From NCBI GenBank assembly GCA_002342415.1, contig DDPY01000042.1, positions 1 through 57,752 of the forward strand: a DNA stretch of 57,752 nucleotides. Direction: 5' to 3'. The stretch comes from Prevotella sp. UBA2456. GTDB taxonomy: Bacteria > Bacteroidota > Bacteroidia > Bacteroidales > Bacteroidaceae. A model generated the notes under the pieces. It did not search any database. It was not told the origin of the DNA and saw only the letters and a program-made list of their open reading frames with translations. Below, piece after piece: positions 51,705 to 57,752 of the stretch. Position 1 is the stretch's first letter. Each line of letters begins with the position of its first letter. The translations under genes and the position numbers were made by a program.

Positions 51705-51751
51705 CTATAAATACTCTAATTGGATTGTTTGGCTTTGAATAGTTTGGTCTG

Positions 51752-51841
51752 CAAAGATATACATTTTTCCACAAACTTCCAAATCTAAATTGTACTTCGA
51801 GTGAAATTTTGCTGATTTTGTAACTGTATTTGCATATTTTG
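51752..51841 (-). promoter_or_regulatory. Paired 14-mer operator and promoter of the PAP2 gene (site d)
   Basis: Read on the minus strand: CAAAATATGCAAAT (51841-51828) and CAAAATCAGCAAAA (51820-51807), 21 bp apart. The proximal copy ends 47 bp before TATCTTTG (51759-51752). The block before the -7 box is TTTGTGGAAAAATGTA, nearly the same as at site b. Confidence 0.7.
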
Positions 51842-51858
51842 GAACTCGAGGGCGCATT

Positions 51859-52818
51859 TTATAACAGCCGACGGGCAATCTCGGCTACGGAGTCTACGGC
51901 GGAAACAGTATAGAAGTGGATGTTGTGTACGCCGTGCTGATAGAGCTCGCGACACTGCTGGGTGGTCCACTCGATGCCTAACTGCATAGCCTGCTCATCG
52001 GTCTTGCACTTTACGATCTCCTTGGCCAGAGCCTCGGGGATGTCGCAATGGAACGTCTTGGGAACGACGGTGAGCTGGCTCAGTTTCGCCATAGGCTTGA
52101 TGCCCGGTATGATGGGGATGGTGATGCCCATCTGCCGGGCCTTCTCTACAAAGGAGAAATATTTCTCGTTGTCGAAGAACAGTTGGGTCACGGCATACTG
52201 GGCTCCTAAGTCCTGCTTCTGCTTCAGATATTCCATGTCGCGCTCCAGATTGGGGGCCTCCTCGTGTTTCTCAGGATAGCAGGCTACGCCGAAGTCGAAC
52301 TTCGGACCAGGGTGCTTGATGGGTGTGCCGTCGGCAAAGAAGCCCTCGTTGAAGCGTACGACCTGGCGTATCAGGTCTGTGGTGTGGGCATGTCCGCCAG
52401 GGGTGGGGGTGAAGCGGCTGTCCTCCTTGGCCTTGTCGCCACGCAGCAACATCAGGTTGCGGATGCCCAGAAACTGGAGGTCGAGCAATTCGTATTCGGT
52501 CTGCTCGACGGTGGTGCCGCTACAGATGATATGCGGCTCCACCGGAATGCGGTAGCGCTGCTGGATGGCTGCTGCGATGGCGATGGTGCCGGGGCGGCGC
52601 CGGATGCGCTGGCGCTCAAACTGTCCGTTATCCAGTTCCTTGTAGACGTATTCCGAGTGGTGGGTAGTGATGTTGATAAAGGCAGGGTCGAACGCTGCCA
52701 GCTTGTCGATGGTGGCAAACAGCGCTCCAGTGCCGTTCCCCTTCAGCGGGGGCAGCACCTCAAACGAGAAGCGGCGTTCGTCGGTTGCTTGTTTCTTGAT
52801 ATAGTCGGCTACTGTCAT
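51859..52818 (-). CDS. metF: Methylenetetrahydrofolate reductase
   Basis: 319 residues from the ATG at 52818; an upstream in-frame start (52854) lies within the promoter. TIM-barrel flavoprotein: RRFSFEVLPPLKGNG (catalytic Glu), INITTHHSEY, HIICSGTT, LMLLRGDKA and AQYAVTQLFFDNEKY. It reduces 5,10-methylene-THF to 5-methyl-THF for methionine synthesis, in the cytoplasm. Monocistronic. Confidence 0.95.
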   Translation of the reverse strand: MTVADYIKKQATDERRFSFEVLPPLKGNGTGALFATIDKLAAFDPAFINITTHHSEYVYKELDNGQFERQRIRRRPGTIAIAAAIQQRYRIPVEPHIICSGTTVEQTEYELLDLQFLGIRNLMLLRGDKAKEDSRFTPTPGGHAHTTDLIRQVVRFNEGFFADGTPIKHPGPKFDFGVACYPEKHEEAPNLERDMEYLKQKQDLGAQYAVTQLFFDNEKYFSFVEKARQMGITIPIIPGIKPMAKLSQLTVVPKTFHCDIPEALAKEIVKCKTDEQAMQLGIEWTTQQCRELYQHGVHNIHFYTVSAVDSVAEIARRLL

Positions 52819-52826
52819 AATGAGCG

Positions 52827-52857
52827 CAAAGTTACAAAGAATCGGGCAAAACACAAA
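52827..52857 (-). promoter_or_regulatory. metF promoter, near-leaderless
   Basis: On the minus strand TTTG (52857-52854) and TAACTTTG (52834-52827) are 19 bp apart. The ATG follows 8 bp after the -7 box. Confidence 0.72.
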
Positions 52858-52960
52858 AGAAAAAACAATTTATTTACGATTCTACAATTTTACTTATTTG
52901 ACTATCGAAAAAATTAGTTAAAATTTATGGTGATTAAGTGGGTATTTAAAATAAAAACAC

Positions 52961-52968
52961 TACTTTTG
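52961..52968 (+). promoter_or_regulatory. -7 box of the receiver gene
   Basis: TACTTTTG, 34 bp before the ATG at 53003. Confidence 0.55.
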
Positions 52969-53002
52969 TAACCAACAACAGTTTGAAAAAAAAGTATAAG
53001 AA

Positions 53003-53353
53003 ATGAAACGGATATTAGTAGCAGAAGACAACGACAGCAACTTCATGCTGATGCAGTATATACTGAAGAAGCACTATGAACTCTCTCGTGCCAAGAACGG
53101 GCAGGAGGCAGTAGAAAAAGCCTTAGGCGAGAATCCTGACCTGGTGCTGATGGACATCAAGATGCCTCTGATGGACGGATTAGGGGCTACGCGCCAGATT
53201 AGAATGCAGAATACCGAGCTGCCCATCATTGCCCTTACCGCCAATGCTTTCGATAGTGACCGTCAGACGGCTTTAGAGGCAGGCTGCAACGATTTCCTCT
53301 CTAAACCGGTCAATCCTGCCTTGTGCCTGCAGACGATAGAGAAGTATATATAA
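53003..53353 (+). CDS. Stand-alone response-regulator receiver
   Basis: 116 residues, just one CheY-like receiver. The acidic pair E8/D9, phospho-acceptor D51 (in LMDIKMPLMDG), T79 and K101 are all present, so it should be phosphorylated. There is no output domain and no kinase gene nearby. It may act in a phosphorelay or bind a partner. It has its own promoter and a terminator. Confidence 0.88.
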   Translation: MKRILVAEDNDSNFMLMQYILKKHYELSRAKNGQEAVEKALGENPDLVLMDIKMPLMDGLGATRQIRMQNTELPIIALTANAFDSDRQTALEAGCNDFLSKPVNPALCLQTIEKYI

Positions 53354-53355
53354 TA

Positions 53356-53408
53356 AGAGGTAAGAGGTAAGAGGTGAGATGTGAGAGGTGAATGGTGAGA
53401 GGTGAGTG
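53356..53408. repeat. AGAGGTA/GAGAGGT heptamer array
   Basis: About seven 7-mers (AGAGGTA, AGAGGTG, AGATGTG, AATGGTG) immediately after the receiver gene. Confidence 0.85.
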
Positions 53409-53450
53409 ACAAAAAAGAGCCGACATTGCTATGCCGACCCTTCTTTTTGT
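53409..53450. terminator. Hairpin after the receiver gene
   Basis: ACAAAAAAGAGCCGACAT pairs imperfectly with ATGCCGACCCTTCTTTTTGT over a TGCT loop, with A and T tracts at the ends. Confidence 0.65.
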
Positions 53451-53700
53451 AGCGGGAGGGGGAATTTACACCCACTTTTTGACAAGAAACAAAAGGAAAG
53501 GAAAAGCAACAAAAAGAAATATAACCACCTATTTTCCAGACGGTTGCAAACACACTATCTTGATTGGTTGTTTTCCTTTGATTTCTTAAAAATGCTTATA
53601 TTTTGCTATCTTTGGCTACCCTATGGCTACCCAGATAAAAAATAATTCGTATATTTGCAACCGCAAAAGTACAGATTATTAAAACCAAAAAATAGCAGAT
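53451..53700. other. Left edge of the integrative element, possible attachment region
   Basis: No gene. AGCGGGAGGGGGAATTTACA (53451-53470) read on the other strand resembles the 3' end of a tRNA-Gly-like gene (…CCTCCCGCT), a common attachment core, but is too degenerate to be a tRNA. Direct repeat GGCTACCC at 53614-53621 and 53625-53632 and a -7-like TATATTTG (53650-53657) precede the integrase. Confidence 0.35.
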
Positions 53701-54936
53701 ATGGCACAAAAGAAAGAAGTTAGAAGTGATAACACCTATCTTATCACAGAAGAAAGCACAGCTAACCCCAAATTAGGTGCTAAGATACTTTCAAATGGTA
53801 CTGAAAGTCTTTTCCTTGATTTCTATTATGGTGCAAGCAAGGTATATGACCCAGACAAAGACAAGATGGTAGTCAAAAAGACCAGAAAGCGCGAGTACCT
53901 AAAGTTATATCTATGGCGCGCGCCCAGGAATCCACAGGAACGAACCGACAACAAACAGACCTTGGAACTTGCTAAGAAGATACGCGATGAGCGCGAGCAA
54001 GAAACCAAAGAGATAATGGAGGGCTACAGAATCCGCGTTGATGACAAGAACCTGTTGACCTATTGGGATAACTTCATAGAAGAAACCGTTGTAGCAGACA
54101 AGCGACTGTTGAAAGCCTCACTGCGTAACTTTAGGGCATTTCTAAAAGAAGAATACCCGATGTTTGCCGACAGGATAGAGGCGAAGCAGCTACGACCCGA
54201 AATGATGCAGAAGTTTGCGGACTACCTTGTAGATAATCACAGGGGGCAGGGCGCGGAAACCTACTACAGACGATTTCGGAGGCTAATAAACAAGGCAGTG
54301 AAAGCGGGTGTTATCAAGCGAAGCCCCTGTTATGACAAAGACGGCAACAGCATAGCCCCACCAAAGACAAACGACATCTTAGCAAAGGACATCTTATCAG
54401 CTGACGAACTGCAACAGCTGTTTGCCACCCACTATGACAGGGAGAACCCAGAAATAAGGCGCGCTTTTGCATTGACTTGCTATTGTGGTATTCGTCATTG
54501 TGATGTAGTAAATCTGAAGTATTCCGATGTGGACTACAGCAATAAGCGTTTGACATTCCGACAGAGCAAGACCCAGAAGCACAGCAAGGCCAGCGGTGTT
54601 AACATTCCGTTGACTGATACCCTGTTGGCTATCATAGGGCAGAAGCCAGACGATGCAAAGGACGATTTTATATTTCATTTGCCGTCAGATACCATGTGCC
54701 TTAGAGCGTTGCGCCATTGGACTAAGCACGCGGGCATTGATAAGCATATAACGTGGCATTGTGGCCGTCATAGCTTTGCCACCCTGTTACTTTCCAACGG
54801 TGCTAACATCAAGGTAGTTAGCGAACTGTTAGGACACAGCAGCCTTAAATTTACGGAAATATACGTTAGGGCTGTTGACGAGTTGAAGAAAGAGGCGATC
54901 AATAGTTTGCCTACCTTGGAAGTTGGTAATATTTAA
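53701..54936 (+). CDS. Tyrosine recombinase (integrase) of an integrative element
   Basis: 411 residues. An N-terminal SAM-like core-binding domain (about 105-205) is followed by the catalytic domain: Arg in YCGIRHCDVVNL (about 264), HxxR in HCGRHSF (about 356), LGHSS, and the nucleophile Tyr in FTEIYVRA (about 392). It belongs to the Bacteroidetes integrases of conjugative or mobilizable elements. Base composition becomes visibly AT-richer from here on, as expected for acquired DNA. It lies next to the supposed attachment region and starts the element. Confidence 0.92.
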   Translation: MAQKKEVRSDNTYLITEESTANPKLGAKILSNGTESLFLDFYYGASKVYDPDKDKMVVKKTRKREYLKLYLWRAPRNPQERTDNKQTLELAKKIRDEREQETKEIMEGYRIRVDDKNLLTYWDNFIEETVVADKRLLKASLRNFRAFLKEEYPMFADRIEAKQLRPEMMQKFADYLVDNHRGQGAETYYRRFRRLINKAVKAGVIKRSPCYDKDGNSIAPPKTNDILAKDILSADELQQLFATHYDRENPEIRRAFALTCYCGIRHCDVVNLKYSDVDYSNKRLTFRQSKTQKHSKASGVNIPLTDTLLAIIGQKPDDAKDDFIFHLPSDTMCLRALRHWTKHAGIDKHITWHCGRHSFATLLLSNGANIKVVSELLGHSSLKFTEIYVRAVDELKKEAINSLPTLEVGNI

Positions 54937-54947
54937 TCGTTGAGGCT

Positions 54948-55145
54948 ATGAGTTTGGAAGAATACGAAGCAATTGACAGCGTTTATACATTCTTAAATGA
55001 ATTAACGACAGAAGCCTGTCTGTCACTTGGGCACGAAAATGCGGTGAGCATGGAAGAATACCGTTTTTTAAAAAATAGTGAAAAGCTATACCATGAGATA
55101 TGGAAAAAGGCAGTAAACGAATACTATAATAGTCAAATATTATAA
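54948..55145 (+). CDS. Small hypothetical protein of the element
   Basis: 65 residues, acidic and helical (begins MSLEEYEAIDSVYTFLNEL). It follows the integrase by 11 bp and shares the leader TTGAGGCTATGA with the next gene (GATGAGGCTATGA), which suggests duplicated translation-start context. No known family. Confidence 0.6.
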   Translation: MSLEEYEAIDSVYTFLNELTTEACLSLGHENAVSMEEYRFLKNSEKLYHEIWKKAVNEYYNSQIL

Positions 55146-55156
55146 ACGATGAGGCT

Positions 55157-55987
55157 ATGAAAAGGAGTGAGGTTAAAGACCTATACAATCAGAGCGACAG
55201 CGCGCTTAGATTGCTAAAGTGTATGGCCTTAATATTGCCATATTGTAACGGAGAGCAAGCGACAGCAGAAGCCACCCAAAAAGCAGCAGCCCAGGCAGCA
55301 GCCTTATGGAATCCTGTAAAAGTCATGTGTGACTATATGATAGATGATGGCAGTATAGATATGACAGAACGGCTGCAAAACATCAAAGCGGAGGTTAGCC
55401 AGATTGAATTATCTGTTGCAAAAATGGGCTACAGCAAAGAGCAAATGCCATTATTACTAAATTGTCGCGCTATCATAAATCAGATTAAAGACATGGAGGC
55501 ATGGACGGCTAACACCCCACAGCCTCAACAAAAGCACACAGAAGCCCCACAACAGCCGATTGGGGGCAGCAGTGGAGAGTTGGCAGGCAACGGAAACGCG
55601 CCAGAGGGCAGCGACAATGGTAGTAAATATATAGAACTGCCATTGAGTATGCAAACAGATGACAAAAGAGCGGAAAAAGTATTCACAGAAGCGTTTAACA
55701 AAGGATGGTTACAGGTTATAGATAATCAGCATGGAAAATGGATAGGATTTGCAAAGACAAAGGATGGAAAAATAAAGAATTACGAACAGTCTTTAGCATG
55801 GTTGATTGTAGAAATATACGACCCAGAACGAAAGGGCATTGATAATTGGTTGAAGTTTGAAGAATACTTTAACATATCCGATTTGTCAAAACATTGGGGA
55901 AATGCTAACACATATTACACCAGAACGAATAGAAAGCGAGGTTGGCAATTAGATATCGACAAACTAATTAAGGCAGCATTGCAGTAA
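55157..55987 (+). CDS. Hypothetical protein of the element
   Basis: 276 residues in two parts joined by a Gln/Pro/Ser/Gly-rich linker (about 115-150). The N-terminal part is helical; the C-terminal part (about 160-276) contains WLQVIDNQHGKWIGFAKTKD and ends with a basic helix, similar in layout to DNA-associated proteins of Bacteroidetes phages and elements. Function unknown. It ends the integrase operon, with a strong terminator 6 bp downstream. Confidence 0.65.
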   Translation: MKRSEVKDLYNQSDSALRLLKCMALILPYCNGEQATAEATQKAAAQAAALWNPVKVMCDYMIDDGSIDMTERLQNIKAEVSQIELSVAKMGYSKEQMPLLLNCRAIINQIKDMEAWTANTPQPQQKHTEAPQQPIGGSSGELAGNGNAPEGSDNGSKYIELPLSMQTDDKRAEKVFTEAFNKGWLQVIDNQHGKWIGFAKTKDGKIKNYEQSLAWLIVEIYDPERKGIDNWLKFEEYFNISDLSKHWGNANTYYTRTNRKRGWQLDIDKLIKAALQ

Positions 55988-55993
55988 TGGAAT

Positions 55994-56028
55994 AACAAGC
56001 ACTTCAAATTGAGGTGCTTGTTTTTTTT
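55994..56028 (+). terminator. Rho-independent terminator of the integrase operon
   Basis: AACAAGCACTTCA pairs with TGAGGTGCTTGTT (one G-T pair), followed by eight T. Confidence 0.9.
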
Positions 56029-56099
56029 GAGCGTACTCAAAATCTTTTCAAATTATACACAAATAATATTACTTGTTACTCAAATTATAAATACCACCT

Positions 56100-56218
56100 T
56101 TGCAGCGTCAAAACCGATGGGATAAGAAGTGATAGCACCAAAGGTTAGGGCAACGGCAAAGACAGGCGCGGACTATCACACGCGCCCAGACAGCTAAACC
56201 AAACAATAACTATAGCAC
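56100..56218 (+). promoter_or_regulatory. Structured leader of the excisionase-RepA operon
   Basis: A promoter-like CACCTTTG (56095-56102) is followed by a leader of about 115 bases with hairpin GGCGCG/CGCGCC (56165-56170 and 56181-56186). No U-tract follows, so it is not a simple terminator; it may control the operon or bind a protein. Confidence 0.45.
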
Positions 56219-56530
56219 ATGGATATTGATTTGCAACAGGTAGCCGCCATTATAACGGCAAACATTATCAGCACAACAAAAGCGGTGTTGACAGTTGATG
56301 AGGCTGCAAGGTACATGGGTATTGCGAAATCGACATTGTATAAAATGATGATGAGGCGCGAAATACCCTACAGCAAGCCCAATGGTAAAGTGTGTTTCTT
56401 TGACCGCCAGGAACTTGAAGCGTGGCTGATGAGCAACCGCGTGGCAACGGCTGACGAAATCCGCGACAAGGCACAAGCCTATTGCGCGCACACACGAACC
56501 TTAACTAACAAGAAAGGGGGTGCAATATGA
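56219..56530 (+). CDS. Excisionase-type helix-turn-helix protein
   Basis: 103 residues. A winged helix-turn-helix of the MerR/excisionase type: TVDEAARYMGIAKSTLYKMM, then IPYSKPNGKVCFFDRQELEA. Such proteins direct excision or control element genes. The stop overlaps the next start (ATGA). Confidence 0.85.
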   Translation: MDIDLQQVAAIITANIISTTKAVLTVDEAARYMGIAKSTLYKMMMRREIPYSKPNGKVCFFDRQELEAWLMSNRVATADEIRDKAQAYCAHTRTLTNKKGGAI

Positions 56531-57752
56531 GCGCACATGATCCACAGGGCTATGAGTTGGCAGCGTTTAAACTATTCAAGCAGCTGCAGCCGGATTGCAA
56601 GGATAGCGACCTACCTTTGTTTCTGGATAACTTCAAAAGAGAGTTAGCAGAAATGAAAGCCTACATGGAGGCTAACGGCAGCGATGAGCGCACAGCCTTT
56701 GAAGCGGTGTTTTGTGAGCCTACAACAGCCCCAGAGCCAAAGGATAATAAAATACCTTTGCCACCTATAGCAGTGGAAATGCCAACAGAAGCGGATATTG
56801 AGATAGAACGGCAAAGAGCTGGATTACCACCACTAAGCACCCTTAAAAAAACACAGGCACAACAGCCACCAGACTTTCTGAAAGCTGACGAATGGTTTGG
56901 TACTGATATATCCAAAGATTTCTTGGATTTCACAGAACCTTATCAGAAGCCCCACTACACACTTTCTAAAGACGGCATACCTTTTGCACCACTTGGAGGC
57001 ATTCACGCGATTACAGGACAAAGCGGACATGGTAAGACGATGACGTTTACACAATTCATGGCTGCAATACTTAGCGGAGGTTTTGGCGGGCTGCGATATG
57101 AGCAATCCGACAGCACACCCAAACCGATAGTGCTTTATATCGATACAGAAATGGAAAAGGATAATACCATAGCCGTAAAGAATCGAGTGTGCGAACTGAT
57201 AGGCAGGAATCCACAGCAGTCTTATGATGACTTTAAAATCCTGATGTTACGCGAAACTGAAGAAGCCATTGACAGATGGAGAAAGACGCTACAAGCGATT
57301 TATGAAGTACGACCTACTGTTGTATTCATTGACGGTCTGTTAGACCTTGTAAACGACTTTAACAAGAATGACGAGTGCCAACGTAAGATATATGAGTGTA
57401 TGCAGATAGCGACACACTATCAATCGTCTGTTTGGTGCTTAGTACACCAGAACCCAGGTAACACCACAAAACTTGTAGGACACCTTGGCAGTATGCTTGA
57501 ACGCAAAGTTACTGATGTATTCACGACCATTAAAGAAACCAACGACAAAACAGGCGATGTGACTTTCACTATTAAGCAGACAAAGGCACGTGGACGCGAT
57601 GTACCCGCATGGAAATTCCGAGTGCTACCTGTTGGCTGTTATGGCAGACCAGAACAGATTGACGAATCCACAGACTTTGACGATATCGAGAAAATACACG
57701 AATGGTTACAGCAAGGCCAGAACCTTATCGAATGGCCTGCAACAGCCAACGA
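56527..57752 (+). CDS. RepA-like AAA ATPase of the element, 3' end outside the window
   Basis: The frame is open to the end of the window (408 codons). After a variable N-terminal region, the RecA-like ATPase domain has Walker A TGQSGHGKT (about residue 168), a DTE motif after the second strand (VLYIDTEMEK), Walker B TVVFIDGLLDLV and the later QTKARGRD. It resembles hexameric replicative helicases (RepA/DnaB type) of mobilizable elements. A primase or relaxase gene is expected downstream. It starts inside the stop of the excisionase gene. Confidence 0.85.
   Translation, partial: MSAHDPQGYELAAFKLFKQLQPDCKDSDLPLFLDNFKRELAEMKAYMEANGSDERTAFEAVFCEPTTAPEPKDNKIPLPPIAVEMPTEADIEIERQRAGLPPLSTLKKTQAQQPPDFLKADEWFGTDISKDFLDFTEPYQKPHYTLSKDGIPFAPLGGIHAITGQSGHGKTMTFTQFMAAILSGGFGGLRYEQSDSTPKPIVLYIDTEMEKDNTIAVKNRVCELIGRNPQQSYDDFKILMLRETEEAIDRWRKTLQAIYEVRPTVVFIDGLLDLVNDFNKNDECQRKIYECMQIATHYQSSVWCLVHQNPGNTTKLVGHLGSMLERKVTDVFTTIKETNDKTGDVTFTIKQTKARGRDVPAWKFRVLPVGCYGRPEQIDESTDFDDIEKIHEWLQQGQNLIEWPATAN

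Noticed and set aside
53451..53485. A tRNA gene
   Set aside because: Only a T-arm and acceptor-like fragment can be seen; no anticodon or D arm is present.

Overview
The window is chromosomal DNA of a Bacteroidales bacterium, most likely Prevotella or a close relative. The reasons are a Bacteroidetes-type gldH next to holB and a PSP1/RicT gene, a purH-mreBCD-mrdA-rodA block, many lipoproteins, a C-terminal sorting-type tail on a large secreted protein, and promoters of the Bacteroidetes sigma-70 type (TAnnTTTG at -7, sometimes TTTG at -33) instead of Shine-Dalgarno-rich leaders. No rRNA, tRNA or CRISPR array is visible.

Layout. 1-4.9 kb: the 3' part of a giant LamG-domain surface protein, a partner lipoprotein sharing a small repeated module, and a GNAT acetyltransferase. 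5-16.1 kb: a membrane-anchored AraC-type regulator, then a cluster of exported hydrolases (amidohydrolase, type-B carboxylesterase, second amidohydrolase), a cupin, a lipoprotein, two membrane proteins, and a decayed fragment of another amidohydrolase. 16.1-19 kb: a repeat-rich spacer, a FucO-type alcohol dehydrogenase and a secreted unknown. 19-28.3 kb: a CPA2 antiporter, a PAP2 phosphatase fused to an apparent outer-membrane barrel, and a complete RND efflux pump. 28.3-38.2 kb: housekeeping genes (MaoC, holB, ricT, gldH, rodA, mrdA, mreD, mreC, mreB, and a purH with only its IMP-cyclohydrolase half). 38.4-41.7 kb: a FadL-type porin, a 31-residue small ORF, mlaF and mlaE. 42.2-51 kb: a third intact amidohydrolase followed in tight order by an NHLM-bacteriocin-type exporter (HlyD, ABC, ABC), a TolC-like protein and a lipoprotein adaptor. 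51-53.4 kb: PAP2 phosphatase, metF and a stand-alone receiver. 53.4 kb to the end: the left part of an AT-richer integrative element (tyrosine integrase, two unknowns, excisionase-type HTH, RepA-like ATPase cut by the window end).

The most interesting signal is regulatory. Four loci carry the same element: two direct copies of a 14-mer, consensus YAAAAWNWGCAAAA, 20-21 bp apart, with the proximal copy ending 46-47 bp before a TAnnTTTG promoter. The loci are 6240-6329, 19035-19124, 42185-42272 and, on the minus strand, 51752-51841. They precede amidohydrolase 1 and the esterase cluster, the antiporter with the RND pump downstream, amidohydrolase 3 with the NHLM-type exporter, and the PAP2 phosphatase. 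The first copy begins in the stop codon of the membrane AraC-type regulator. I infer an undescribed regulon linking sensing, hydrolysis, efflux or export, and phospholipid or undecaprenyl phosphatase functions. The regulator assignment is a hypothesis.

The window is also rich in short-period intergenic repeats: heptamer arrays at about nine places, and 21-22 bp arrays of palindromes or direct repeats at 16.1, 16.4 and 28.3 kb.
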